Part shown: positions 33,500 to 44,614 of the stretch, one piece after another
Layout of the letters: each line of letters starts with the position of its first letter
Position numbering within the stretch: position 1 is the first letter of the stretch
From: Siphonodentalium dalli
Taxonomy: Eukaryota > Mollusca > Scaphopoda > Gadilida > Siphonodentaliidae
Assembly: GCA_032622095.1 (NCBI GenBank)
Contig: CP136063.1
Span: forward strand, 86,031,980 to 86,095,979
Length of the DNA stretch: 64,000 bases
Direction of reading: 5' to 3'
Program-made: the position numbers and the translations under genes
Notes under the pieces: model-generated
The model's database searches: none
Told to the model about the DNA's origin: nothing
Seen by the model: only the letters and a program-made list of their open reading frames with translations

Positions 33500-35155
33500 T
33501 GTACAGTTTCCAAGCTTGATCTAAGTTGAGGGACGCCTGAATGTGTCATTCCGATGCCATGTCGATAAGAATGAGAATTTGTTCATGCTCACTGAATTAA
33601 CTACTGAGGGGAGGGAACCTTATATACAACAAGGCGAGAGCGGATCGAGAACAGAATTGATATATTCTTTATGCATCACACTTATACTAGTATGAATGGT
33701 GTACTGGCTTAGGAACTTATTTCAAATAGCTGTCAAACGAGACATAGTCAGGAACGTATCTAAGGGGTTTCCATATACTTCGGGAGGGTATATATCCCAA
33801 CTTATAAATTCCAACCGCACATAAATTCCAACCGCACTCCCTTCAAACAGACCCAAATTCCCAAGTACGGTAAATTCCATTTGCACCGCCTTCCGTTCGA
33901 ATTTGTCCAAAGATATCTGAACATCTCCAACTGTAGGGAAAATGTTCAACCTGTATGGCACCCCAATTGACCGAAAGTAGGAACATTTTAAAATTGTGAT
34001 ATAAAACAACAAATTTCACATTAAATCCTGGTTGGAAAATCTAACTAACTATATCATAACAAATTAAACCTATATATATGTTTTGGTATGATTTCAGGCT
34101 TTCAGGCTTTCGGGCATGACATTTTCAACTGTTGAAAATATTGACAAAAGTTGGGCGGGGAGTGGGGGGGGGGGGGGCACGCATAAACACCCTGTCGCCA
34201 CATATATGCACATAATGGCATGTCCATTTGATATTGTCAAACCATCGACGTATATTGTACAGGGCTAACGTTATTTTCATATCCATTTAGTATAAATCGA
34301 TGGTCAAACAAGGGGGGGGGGGGTATAGACACAATGTACCCACTACACAAACGTCCCACTTTGAACAGAACGTACCCGGCCAGATATGGTCAAAACGTAC
34401 CATATTATATTACTATAATGACTAAACAATTTTTTTGTTGGATATTTATTCATTATTTAAACCAAGTTCCATCTGAATATCGACACACAAGAGTTATTCT
34501 CACAGTCAAATAGTTCAAAACTTGGTAAGAACAGAAGGAAAATCCAATGCTATGCATCAATTTTGCGGAGGTGCATATCAGAGTAGAGTTATCTCTCTTT
34601 GTGATAATAAAAGCAAGTACGTTCTGACCAATAAGTTTATACTAAACTTACCTAATGATAAATGCACGTTTTGTCCAAAGTCAATGGTACGTTTTGTCCA
34701 ATGATAATGGTACCTTTTGTCCAGTTTGGTTCGTTTTGTCTGGCTTAGGTACGTTTTATCCGACACCCCATACGAGGTGTGTCGCTTTAAGAGGCAATTA
34801 AATTAAATTTAGTTGGATATATATTTTACTTGCTAGTTTAAAGGATGGAATATTTTAATTATCAGTCTGGCGCGGAGTTTAATTGGGAACGGAATCCTCA
34901 GAAAAGCACGTGTTCTTATATAAATAAGTCTCATCTATCTGAATAATCATAAAACAAATGTGTTATCGCGTCACTCTGCGAATTAATTTAGGAAGCTCCC
35001 ATTATTCGTCCAATAAACAACGGGCATGTGCTGACTTGATAAGTTAATTCAACAGTGAGTTCAGTGAGCACCAAGAAACCAGCTAATTAAGCACATGAAT
35101 AAGTTGAGCCTGACAGCCCGTACAGCCAAATTGGATATGCATATCAAGTTTATAG
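33500..35155. other. Intergenic with short local repeats only
   Basis: Poly-G runs near 34155 and 34310. Around 34665-34765 the motif 'gtacgttttgtcca' or a variant occurs about five times. No gene or transposon ends recognised. Confidence 0.5.
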
Positions 35156-35158
35156 CAT

Positions 35159-35197
35159 TTAAAGGTACTCATCAGACGGTCCCCATACCATCAAGAT

Positions 35198-35233
<36 letters not shown>

Positions 35234-35673
35234 TCATCAACAACAACAACAACAACAACAACAACATTTCTTCAAAATACGCGTTAGTTATCAGAATCTA
35301 TTTATTGCAACAAAATAATGCTAACCACTGTCAAATATGGTATCAAATTCCCCAAACTTGTTATTTATCAACATTTTGTTCAACAAAATATGGCCGTATT
35401 ATCACTAAAGTATCACGAAATTTGACCATATTACCAATTGATTTTAGAGGTATCCATCTTCATCCGCAATTTTGTCCGAGATCCTCCATTTGACCACGTG
35501 TTTCTGGGCCACATATTATTACACATCTCGAGAAATAACAAACTTCAAAAATCGATATCTGATCACTCCGAGCTTTGATGGGTGGGTTCCTCGACTGGAA
35601 TCAAAATTTTTTTTACCCCCGAAGCTAAAGAAATAGTAATTTAGGAGCGTCTGGTCGCATTGAGTGCCTTTAA
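35159..35673 (+). mobile_element. TTAA-type MITE 'AGGTACTCAATCCGA' family, copy 2
   Basis: TTAAAGGTACTCATCAGACG at the left, 'cgcattgagtgccttt' with TTAA at the right (35670-35673). It shares 'ttatcaacattttgttcaac', 'catcttcatccgcaattttg' and 'gggtgggttcctcgactgga' with the copy at 45732-46194. The (CAA)n tract at 35199-35265 is an expansion of a family motif. Confidence 0.72.
35199..35265 (+). repeat. (CAA)n microsatellite
   Basis: About 20 CAA units with two CAT interruptions. It lies inside the MITE at 35159-35673. The poly-Asn ORF read through it is spurious. Confidence 0.92.
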
Positions 35674-35714
35674 TTTATGCTGCTGTTTATATAACCGATG
35701 TTTTTTTGTGATTT

Positions 35715-36050
35715 CGAACATTATTTTGTCACAGAAAATGCTCGAATAATGGAAATATCGATATAAATTATATTTCCCAATTCCCAAAACTGTCATATTC
35801 GCCGATCAGGGAAATTAAAATGGCTGCCAATATGGCCGTCGCCCCATGCAAATGTTTACACCAGTTCATTTATACCACTCTTTTCATAGCCATGTGTTTC
35901 GCGAATTCATGCATCGCTTCGATGTCTTATACAGAAGAAGCTCAGATAATAGAGGCAACGATATAAATGACATTTCTCAGCTTTCACTGGCCGATCAGAT
36001 AAATTGAAATGACCGCTAATATGGCCGTCGATCTCACGCTAAAACACCCC
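35715..36050. repeat. Degenerate direct duplication, ~190-bp unit
   Basis: 'gatataaattatatttccca' / 'gatataaatgacatttctca', 'gccgatcagggaaattaaaa' / 'gccgatcagataaattgaaa' and 'aatatggccgtcgccccatg' / 'aatatggccgtcgatctcac' pair between two units. Confidence 0.55.
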
Positions 36051-36702
36051 CTGGTGTATTTATATCTCATATATGCAATCGATTTTGAACTCAATCGCTT
36101 CCATTGTGTCGAACGTCCGTCTGCGCTATATATATGGAAATGTGAAATAAATATGCGATTATCATATCAATGTTGATCTCATCTCTATTTATATGAACAT
36201 AAGATCTTAATTGTTGTTATCGATTCCGATTATAATAATATAATTTGACATGCTTTGGAAACTGGAGAACAATTCACCTAACTGATAGATTCACCTCTGA
36301 TGTTGAATATATATAAGCCTTGTCACTGAGTCGCGGCCATATTGGATCCATTCCATCCCGCCCGTTCCGTTGTTATAGTGCTATACAGATAGAAGTTCTG
36401 GAGTAGCATTCCATATCAATTATGGAACTCATGAATATTTAAAAGCTCCATATATGGAATGTAACCCCAGAGCTTTGACATGTAACACTAAAACAACTGA
36501 ACGGGACTGGATGGACTAATATGTCTGCGACTCCGTGACAAGGCTTATTGTAACGCAAGGGACGTACTCATCTGAAGGCACCACGCATGCACGCAGTCGT
36601 TGACTCAACATGGACAACGCAAAGTTCTGACTCAACGTGTGAAACGCGCTCACCTGGACACGCCATGTTGGATTACTTAGGTAAATCATGGGTAACATCG
36701 CC

Positions 36703-37085
36703 CCTGCTAATATGCTGGTGGTTCCTGCTGAATTGTTATGATGCTGTTATGGCAAACTGATGCTGTTAATAATATGTAACTTTTTTTTTAAAGTTGTTTA
36801 ACTTGCGGCGTTGGACTATGACGAGCATTTCAACAAAAAGCTTGTGCTTGCATGCATCATGGCTGCTCAGGTGTTTTCCAAACGACAGGAATAGATATTT
36901 TGATTATGGCCGGTTTGCAATAACCAAAAGTGACATTATTAAAATATTCATTCAGATAGTCAAAGTCCGTTAAAATGACAACTTAGAAAAAAATAATGCT
37001 AAATTTTCTTAACAGCATCATTTTTCTTACAAACATCATATCAATTCGGCATGACCCATCAGCATCATAGCAAATTAGCAGGACT
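36703..37085. mobile_element. Candidate TIR element 'CCTGCTAATNTGCT'
   Basis: Left 'cctgctaatatgctggtggt' with 'atgatgctgttatggc' pairs with right 'atgacccatcagcatcatag' and 'caaattagcagg'. The inverted homology covers about 65 bp per side ('gatgctgttaa' / 'ttaacagcatca'). About 380 bp. A half-copy lies at about 62843-62918. Confidence 0.6.
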
Positions 37086-37159
37086 ACTTAACCGGGGGTA
37101 AACCTGATCTCCATTTCGGAGATGCTAGTGGAGCGATCGAGTAACTGAACACTTTCTGT

Positions 37160-37425
37160 GCAATAAATCGATTCCCCCCCACTCTGTAATACACGTATAT
37201 ATTGGAATGGTCCATCTGGAGGGGTGTTCAGACAATATATTGAAAATCGAGTAAAATAGACTAGAAATTCGCTACCAACCCTGGACGTAACTCATACCAT
37301 AGGAATGACAATAGGGCTGTCTCAGACGAAAAACAGCATTTCGCTATCCCAATATCTTTGCTGGTTTTCGTATACGAGCAGACTTGGACTATACTTGTGA
37401 CTGAGTATTTAGTATATATATAGAA
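37160..37425 (+). mobile_element. TTAA-type MITE 'ACTGAATGG' family, degenerate
   Basis: It contains 'acacgtatatattggaatgg', 'ccatctggaggggtgttcag' and 'gtgactgagtatttagtata', in family order, but the central hairpin and the ends are decayed. Confidence 0.45.
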
Positions 37426-37867
37426 CATGTTTAATTTAACTTTTGGGGACCCTGCATGGATAACCTTATTTTCGGAGCCATGTGGTAATTAACGACCGAC
37501 TCAACTCGATGCTCACGTGCTCAATAATATAGTTCCTGGCCTTCGTCGCCATGAGTCACACAGGAAATAAATTCTTTGTGCGATGTCACTGGTCGGTCAG
37601 TATTGTCACTATATATAGTGTGAGATCTCAGTGCCGATGCAATTCATCTATATAGATTATACATCTTGCCCTTCCTTCTAAAAATGTACACATCGCGTGC
37701 ATGTCGTCAACACAAACATTTGACACAAAGCCAAAACACCGGAAAACGTCAGAAACGGCGCGTTTCAAACTCTATGGAAAATCGAACGTGTCGCGAATAT
37801 ATATATAGTTAATATATTGTCTTCGACCTCTTGTTTTGTTCTTATTGTTTACTGTTACCCGGTACAC

Positions 37868-38271
37868 CAAAGCCTGAGTTTAGTTTGCCTATCATTTGCA
37901 GAATGAGGTCCCCAGAGGGTGAATTTAGTGACGCTATCCCACATAAATTCACACTCTGGGTACCTCATTCTGCTCAGGCCTCATCTTCTCTGGAAAAGTT
38001 TCTTTATTATCAAATTTCTATAGCAACTTCTTCACATATATTCTATTTCTGTTTTAGTTTAGTTTCTCTATATATCCCCCAATTGACATACGACACATTG
38101 CATAATCGAGGTTCCCAATGGGTGTACATCACAATATTCACCATTTGGGAACTTCAATCTGAGTCTATGTCTCCCATAGCAGATGAGGCCATGCGATGCG
38201 GGATATCGCCACTAAATTCGCACTCTGGGGACCTCATTCTTCAAATGACAAGCACACTAAACTCAGGCTTG
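37868..38271. mobile_element. hAT-like MITE, best-preserved copy
   Basis: Left CAAAGCCTGAGTTTAG, right 'ctaaactcaggcttg'. The inverted homology continues through 'gaatgaggtccccagaggg'. The sequence ggtacac stands on both sides (37861-37867, 38272-38278), giving a 7-bp direct flank, or 8 bp with one mismatch. CA termini with an 8-bp duplication would fit hAT. The middle includes 'tatatatcccccaattgaca' and 'cttcaatctgagtctatgtc'. No ORF of its own. Confidence 0.68.
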
Positions 38272-38493
38272 GGTACACGTTTACCAAAATGGGTCAGGAG
38301 TGGATTCTGCAACTTAATCAACGTGCCCGTTGACATATATAGTTATATCGATATCAACGGCGAATCAAGTTTATATTCAATGCCAAGACAAGTTTGCTTA
38401 GTATAATTTTGAAAACTAAGGTAGATGCGGAAATGGTTATGGATTCGCTCTATGTTCAGTTATAGGAAGGTTCTATTTGCCGGATGTCGCTTG

Positions 38494-38501
38494 TATATAT
38501 A
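38494..38501 (+). promoter_or_regulatory. Candidate TATA box of the IgGFc-binding-like gene
   Basis: TATATATA about 130 bp upstream of the ATG at 38624. If used, transcription would start near 38530. Such motifs are frequent in this AT-rich DNA, so only positional support exists. Confidence 0.25.
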
Positions 38502-38623
38502 GCATCAAAGCACCAGCTTCGAGTATTATACTCACATATATAGGCTATAAGCTCGACGAGATCGGGTAGATCACTTGCATCGTGACTCGTGTTCACGCAG
38601 AGTTGTTGAAAGCAGTTACTGTC

Positions 38624-38947
38624 ATGGGGCTGAATATTACAATTCTGAAAGTGGCCATAATTATTGTTGTTGCATTGTCGTTGCTTAACCGAGTTCGTTG
38701 CAACCAACAACTTGCATGGAGCATCATTGCATTGAGTTCTTCGCCGCCAAGAACCCAAATCATTTTGGAAGCTAGAACGGCCAATATGTTACAGTGCGAT
38801 ACATTTTGTGGTCGCTATAAAGGTTGTATCTCCACGGCGTTTGACGCTCGCCAGCGACGGTGTTTGTTGCTCCGAGAACTGACACCAATTGCATGCGCGG
38901 GGACAGAAGCGGGGACAGCTCCGACAGCTTTCTTTCAGTTCACCCAG
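38624..38947 (+). CDS. Exon 1: signal peptide and PAN/apple-like module
   Basis: Starts MGLNITILKVAIIIVVALSL; the signal cleavage is likely near VRC-NQQ. Then MLQCDTFCGRYKGCISTAFD and RRCLLLREL follow the Cys-x3-Cys-x5-Cys ... Cys-x-Leu pattern of PAN/apple domains, which usually bind carbohydrate or protein. It ends FQFTQ before donor GTGAGA. The open frame extends upstream to 38582 but without ATG. Confidence 0.75.
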
Positions 38948-41900
38948 GTGAGATATATATTAAAGGCATAGTGTCGATGTAAACATTATAAAAATGGTGA
39001 CCTGACTCGAGGGCAACATTGCGGATTGTCTCCTCGGGGAGACTATCCGCAATGTTGCCTTCGAGCCAGGTCACCATTGTTTTTATTATACCGAATAACC
39101 ATGTCAGCAGTTCTGAAAATTTAAAAATAAAGAGGAAATTCTATAAAATGCATCCATGATGTTTACTTTGAAAAATGCGGAAGTCGTCTGAATCGTGACG
39201 ATTTGGGGTTTCCGGTTTGAATGTCACGGTCAAAATACGTCATAAAATTTCGTTCGGGTGCTTCCGTGAACATGTTCGGGCTCTTTCGGTCGGAGCGGTA
39301 AACATTGCAAAAAAATGGTGACCGGCAATGTTTCATGTACGGGAAACATTGCAAATTGTATAAAATCACTCCCTATATGGGAAATTAACATAGGCATTTA
39401 ATATGAGGTATAATAATATCTATTGTATCCCGGATTTGACTTTGAAATTTGGACATCTGTACAATGTGACTCGGCAATTATGTCAGTTAAGTATCACCCT
39501 GCAGGGTTTTTTTTAGAAGCACCACCCGCATATATACACACAAGTGATGTTATCTACATTTATTATATACGTAAAGTTCACAGAGGGTCATACTGTCTTT
39601 TGATTGGATGAAGCGCCGTCACGTGTTATATAGACTGTAGTTTTTGGCCATTACGCGGCAAGCGAACTGCTTCGGGATGGAATGGAGCCTCGATGACGTT
39701 TTCTGAACAGACGCAGGACTATTAACCTTGCATGGACTGTGGCCGAGGACAATAATCCTCATTGCTGTTCAAAGGACACCACATCGGAATTTTTTTCTCG
39801 CTATTCCACCCAAGACAGTCATGATGTGTATGTTATATACCTCCACGATTATTAACATACATATTGATGTAGTTCTTGGCAAGAGTACACACATGCTTCT
39901 GAAGGAACACCAACTATTAACGTGTGTTGATATTATGTGTCCTGGCTGTTTCGTTCAGAATTAAGTAATCACATTTTATTTACTATATATTTCAGAAACT
40001 CTTGTTCGTAAGCGTCCGGCAGATTAGCATGAATGTTTCTTATACCCTTTCAGAATATCACACGTTACCGAAACTTTCCGAGTTGCAGCGATGGAGAAAT
40101 CACTATGATGGACTTGACCAAAGATAAAAGACGAACGTGTGTGCATTCAAATGGTGAGCTCTAATTATCAATACAATCTGAAAAGTATTTTCATTATGCA
40201 GCCCATATTGGACATTATATCATATACTGACACTTTACACTCAACGTGACACCATATACCACGTGACACCATATACCACGTGACACCATATTGGCGCGAG
40301 GCGAGAAATGTATCATCTATTCTAATAAAACTCAATTTTGTTTGTTTGGTCGTTTGTCCGCTTATATGCGACCAAACGGCTGGACCATCGGATGTTGAAA
40401 ATTTGCATATAGGAGTAATCTGAACAGGAGAGCGTTATTAGATATGTCCCGTTCACCTCATATGTCTTAAAAGGGCAGTAATAATTATATCTCATATATA
40501 TTTTGAAGACCTCTGTCTGTCTGTTTGTCTGTTTGTCATTTATACAAATCTACGATTCTCGACCGATCGGGACGAAACTTGGTACGTGTGTGTAGTTTGA
40601 CCAGGCGGTCGACGTTGTCGTATTGGCGAGCCCATGCGGCACCCGCTTCGCGCATGCGCAGACGAGATCTCGGAAACTGGTGGAGCTATCGACTTGAAAT
40701 TTGCTATGTGAATGTACCTTGCCCCGGATACGAATTTTATCGGATCGCCGAGCCCGTGCGACGCCAGCTTCGCGCATGCGCAGACCATATCTCGGAAACT
40801 GGTGGAGCTATCGACTTGAAATTTGGTATGTGAATGTATCTTGCCCCGGATACGAATTTTATCGGGTCGCCGAGCCCGTGCGACGCCAGCTTCGCGCATG
40901 CGCAGACCAGATCTCGGAAACGGGTAGAGCTATCGACTTGAAATTTGGTTTTTGAATAGCCCGGACAACGTCGGACTCATCGGCTAGTTATATATATTTT
41001 GGCTAGAGGCAACCAAATAATTGGACCAACGGAGCTGAAAATGTGTACATATGGGCAATTTGACCCAGTGAATATTACTAGATTGGTACTGTTGACCTCA
41101 GATGTCTTTAAATGGCACTACTAATTAATTTAACTAAATAATTAGCTATATACCCAAAATGGTTGCAATCTGGTCGGTGAAAATTTAAACACGGGGATAA
41201 ATTGACCCGTAGATGTCGTGAGATATATGCCGTTGACCTCAGAGGACCCAAAGGGGAAAATATGAGAAATAAATGGCGTTTCTGATCAGATTAGAAGATA
41301 TTTAGGAACATTGGTAAAGATGGGTCACCAGGGGATTGTCATGGAATAAGCACCTTTGGCCTCAGATGACTTAAAGGGGGACTATTAAATTATATGATCA
41401 ATAAAGAGCGTTTATGATTAGCCCAAACTCTATGTGCGAAAATTGGTGCGCACAAGTAAAATGACTCGGGAATGTTGTTGATATCAAATGACTTAAAGAG
41501 GCACTAATAACTAGATTAGCAATAAAGAGCGTTTATTATCAACTTCAACGATACATGCAACTTTATCCGGAGCATGCAATAGGTGATGTTTATGTCAGAT
41601 GACTAATAATTAGTTTAAACAACTCGAAGGGCCAAGTGCTAATAAAGTACGCATTCTTCACCCGAACAACGCGGGGTACCCCTGCTAGTATATAATATAC
41701 AACACCAAGAGATTGACTGCTTCTGGTGGAGTACCGTGAGAGCTATTTTCCCCTCGACTGGGTTGGAACTCTCTTCTCGACTTCATAGCTGAGGCAGAAG
41801 ATCTGAGTCGGTTCAAAACCTACTTGTGCTCGTTCTTCTATAGCAAGAAATACAATTTGAAGAATCGGAACTGTGATTTTCTGACTGTACCATTTTCAAT

Positions 41901-43888
41901 GCATTGTGGTGTGTCGCCTACTCTCTGTAATTGTTACCGGGACAAAAAGTTGCGATACTTTTACATCAGATTGATAAAGATGGTGATGATGATAAGATGA
42001 CTGCATATGGGATCTATAGCCTACATCGTTCTATATACCCTGTTCAACACTTCACATATTTCAGTTTAAAGACAGCAACAATTTTCTTTTGATTTCGCTT
42101 ACCCCTATATATCTTAGTCTCCCGTATCTCATAGAATGTGCATGGCAAATTTCATTGACGCCATGCATAACAATATAATTTATATAACATAATTTCCAGC
42201 CTTCATTTTCCAATTCCGGGAATTCAATTTTCCCTATACCCATTGAACGTTCGGGCGGCAAACGACAACTTTCTGAAAATGTATCGCGGCATTGTTTCGA
42301 CACCAACATAGTTCAACGATTTATTTAATCGATTGAGTTGCTTTGTTTTGCAACTGCGTGGTACGGTAAATTTCCAACTTGAAACATGTTGGCCAAAGTT
42401 GGGAGGGGGAGACACCTAACCGTATATAGTGAAATTAACAACAATCACAGAACTTGACTTCCAATTGAAAATCGATTGTAGAACCAACTGCACATGTCTC
42501 CTATATATTCATAAGCTATAATATAGGCGAGGAAACTTAAACATATACAACTCCTTTTTTCGTCTTTTATAGATATCTCGCAAATTGCGAACAGGGGCAT
42601 TGTTCACACCGGCATCGGGCACATTGGAGAAACGAACCACACGAATGAGAGATTATATTTCGTCGGAATATTCCAAAGCAACGAGAAAAATGGTCACCAC
42701 GAGCTGGTAATACCTACGAGTTTCACAAATGAAACGTCGATATCTCTCACGGTAAAGCACAGTCAAACTTATTCCCAAACATCGTATTTGTTAACACCCG
42801 GACAACATATCACTATTGACGCAGAGCTTGCTCCAATAATGTCGATAGTCGAAGGAAAAGGTATGATGATTAATTCGTCAGAAATGATATCCGTTTACGT
42901 TGGTTCCCACGAAGAGAGATGCTCGTCTTTTTATGCAGCACTGCCGACAGAAAAACTCGGCCTCGAATATTGGCTGGTAATGGGAAATTTCGTCCTTAAT
43001 AGCACAATGGACGATACCTCACAGTTCACTATTATATCCACAGAGGACAAAACTAGAATAATAATATTCATTTCTGATGATTTTTCTGGTACAATAGTCT
43101 TTCAAAGTTTTACCTGGCAAGCAAAAGACGCTGTCAAGCTTTATATGGACGAGCTGGACACACTGACACTCAGAACTAAGGTTAAGGAAGACCTAACAGG
43201 CACGCGCATCATCTCAGATAAACCAATCGCAGTCATCAGCGGGAACACGTGCGCCCAGATCATTTCGACGAAGTGCGACGCCATGACAGAACAGCTACTT
43301 CCGGTAACTGAGTGGGGATTCGAATATCTTACTCCGCACATCCCGTCCGGGGATTACCCAGACCACTACCACATCATGGTGAACGAACCGGATACAACTG
43401 TCATGATTGACGGGACGGTCACGTGGGTTAGCACGAAACGAGGCGAAAGTTTCCGAACGTCGTTTGAAACTAACGACCACCACAACATCACGGCGACAAA
43501 ACCAATCATGGTGATGATGTACACCGTGGGGAAAATCGCTGGTTTTGGGGACGCGTCGTCTGTTCTCATCAGGGATAAATCACACTTCAGGAATTCATAC
43601 GTTTTCTCGACTGCTGATTGGTCTGGGAGGCGGTATACTACATACATAACCATTATTATTGACCATTCTGAGATGTTCGGACTGCGGATTGATGAAGGGA
43701 ATGTTGATGCCTATCAGAGTTGGTCGTATAAGATTATTTGCGGCACGGGCGGTCTGGTTGCAAGTGTTGAGTTCAAAATATACAGCGGCTCTCATTATTT
43801 GTACCACACAAACAATCATGTCCGATTCGGCGCATACATGTTTGCAATTGGTGGCGATAATAATGGGGTTGCCACTTACCTCAGTTAA
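38624..43888 (+). CDS. Secreted PAN-like / IgGFc-binding-domain protein (three exons)
   Basis: Exons 38624-38947, 40054-40153 and 42573-43888 join in frame (phases 0 and 1, GT-AG introns) to 579 codons plus TAA. Residues 1 to about 26 are a signal peptide (hydrophobic VAIIIVVALSLL, then VRC). Residues 27-108 have the Cys spacing of a PAN/apple-like module. Exon 2 adds a two-cysteine linker. From about residue 230 on there is an IgGFc-binding-type domain with the typical WGFEYLTP and HIT/HNITATKPIMVM motifs. Several N-glycosylation sequons (NIT, NHT, NET, NST). In vertebrates this domain occurs in the mucus protein FCGBP; invertebrates have many small secreted or membrane members, often suspected in mucosal or immune functions, though its ligand here is unknown. 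No transmembrane segment after the signal peptide. The start is the ATG after a non-AUG open stretch. Confidence 0.8.
38983..39093. repeat. Long hairpin in intron 1 of the IgGFc-like gene
   Basis: 'aaaaatggtgacctgactcg' + 'agggcaacattgcggat' faces 'atccgcaatgttgccttcga' + 'gccaggtcaccattgttttt' across a short 'tgtctcctcggggaga' centre. Arms about 45 bp, nearly perfect. A decayed relative follows at about 39293-39362. Likely a small foldback MITE. Confidence 0.65.
40054..40153 (+). CDS. Exon 2: short Cys-containing linker
   Basis: 100 bases between acceptor CCCTTTCAG and donor GTGAGC. Encodes NITRYRNFPSCSDGEITMMD and ends RRTCVHSN plus one base. Phase 0 in, phase 1 out. Too short for domain assignment; the two cysteines could pair with each other. 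It is supported by frame and splice sites only. Confidence 0.62.
40316..41688 (+). mobile_element. Helitron-like non-autonomous element in intron 2
   Basis: 5' end TCTATTCTAATAAAACTCAA after A; 3' end with hairpin CCCGAACAACGCGGGG followed by TACCCCTGCTAG and then T. TC start, CTAG end, a subterminal hairpin 8-12 nt before the end and A/T insertion are Helitron hallmarks. The interior has three or more degenerate ~120-bp units ('ttgaccccagtg..', 'gttgacctcagatg'). No Rep/helicase. A second Helitron-like element (40490-40987) is nested in it. Confidence 0.68.
40490..40987 (+). mobile_element. Helitron-like element with ~122-bp tandem units, nested
   Basis: 5' A|TCTCATATATATTTTGAAGA, then a CTGT-rich stretch; 3' CCCGGACAACGTCGGA...CGGCTAG|T. 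The interior has repeats of about 122 bp (units near 40630, 40750, 40870) with 'cgcatgcgcagac', 'ggtggagctatcgacttgaa' and 'ccccggatacgaattttatc'. It carries spurious ORFs in both strands. Nearly identical to 63499-64000. Confidence 0.72.
41689..42572. other. Remainder of intron 2, nothing recognised
   Basis: Apart from short AT-rich stretches I see no transposon ends or conserved coding sequence between the Helitron-like element and exon 3. Confidence 0.5.
42573..43888 (+). CDS. Exon 3: IgGFc-binding-type domain
   Basis: A single large exon of 438 codons after acceptor TTTTATAG. It begins DISQIANRGIVHTGIGHIGE and stays open to TAA. The segments VISGNTCAQI, QLLPVTEWGFEYLTPHIPSG, DHYHIMVNEPDTTVMIDG, NITATKPIMVMMYTVGKI and the end region match the IgGFc-binding N-terminal family (PF17517-like). 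The ORF track's ATG at 42788 is internal; coding clearly starts at the acceptor because the frame and homologous composition continue upstream. Confidence 0.85.
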
Positions 43889-44090
43889 GATGACACTGAT
43901 CGAGGTGACCTATTATCCCAAGTGGGGATGGGGTAATGGTAAATGGATGGTAAAGCATTATAATGCGTTACTTTTTCTCAAGTAATGAAGATTTATTTGT
44001 AATGAATCCTTTCTGCATTGCTTAAAAAAATATATCATGTAATTCAATCACTTTTGTTCATTACTTTTTTAACCTCTTTATCAAGTATGT

Positions 44091-44614
44091 CTTGAGTATG
44101 GGAAGCCAAATTGACATATAATAAATAATTGAGCGCGCAATAAGGAATCTCTAATTGCACATTTGTATAAGTGGAATAAGCATATTCTTTATTACGTTTA
44201 AGCATAATTAAATTTTCCGTATTGCAATTTAGCACAATTAGATATTCCTTATTGCACTTAAATACAATAAGATCTTCCCTTATTGTGCTTAAGCGTAATT
44301 AGGGATTCCTTATTGCGCGTAAGCACAATTAAATATTTAATAAATAATTGAGCGTAAGCACAATTAGGAATCTCTAATTCCGCTTAATCGCAATAAGAAT
44401 ATTCCTTATTGCACTTTAGCATAATTAAATTTTCCTTAGACATTCCTTATTGTGCTTAAGCGCAATTAGATATTCCTTATTGCACATAAGCACAATAAGA
44501 TCTTCCCTTATTGCGCTTAAGAATAATTAGATATTCCCTTATTGCGCATTTAGCCATTCCTTATTGCACTTAAGATTAATTATTTATTAAACGTCAATTT
44601 GGCTTCCCATACTT
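44091..44614. mobile_element. TIR element with internal short palindromic repeats
   Basis: Left 'agtatgggaagccaaattga' + 'catataataaataatt', right 'aattatttattaaacgtcaa' + 'tttggcttcccatact', about 38 bp inverted. The sequence atgtct stands directly outside on both sides (about 44087-44092 and 44616-44621). The interior is built of about 18-20-bp units such as 'taagcacaataaggaat' and 'ccttattgcgcttaag', in both orientations. About 200 bp beyond the stop codon of the IgGFc-like gene, so it may lie in its 3' UTR or just after it. Confidence 0.7.

Noticed and set aside
35095-35493. ORF with a poly-asparagine stretch
   Set aside because: Read-through of a (CAA)n tract in a MITE.
37831-38406. 191-codon ORF upstream of the IgGFc-like gene
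   Set aside because: Covers the hAT-like MITE, including its inverted ends. The same frame is interrupted in other copies.
40525-40955. Arg-rich ORFs on both strands, similar at 63418-63968
   Set aside because: They lie in the tandem units of Helitron-like elements, occur on both strands, and show no Rep or helicase motifs.
42788-42790. ATG-less start / internal start of the 366-codon ORF as the gene start
   Set aside because: The open frame extends to the acceptor at 42573 and joins two upstream exons in frame.
43141-43819. Minus-strand ORFs opposite exon 3
   Set aside because: Shadows of the real exon, with no recognisable domain.
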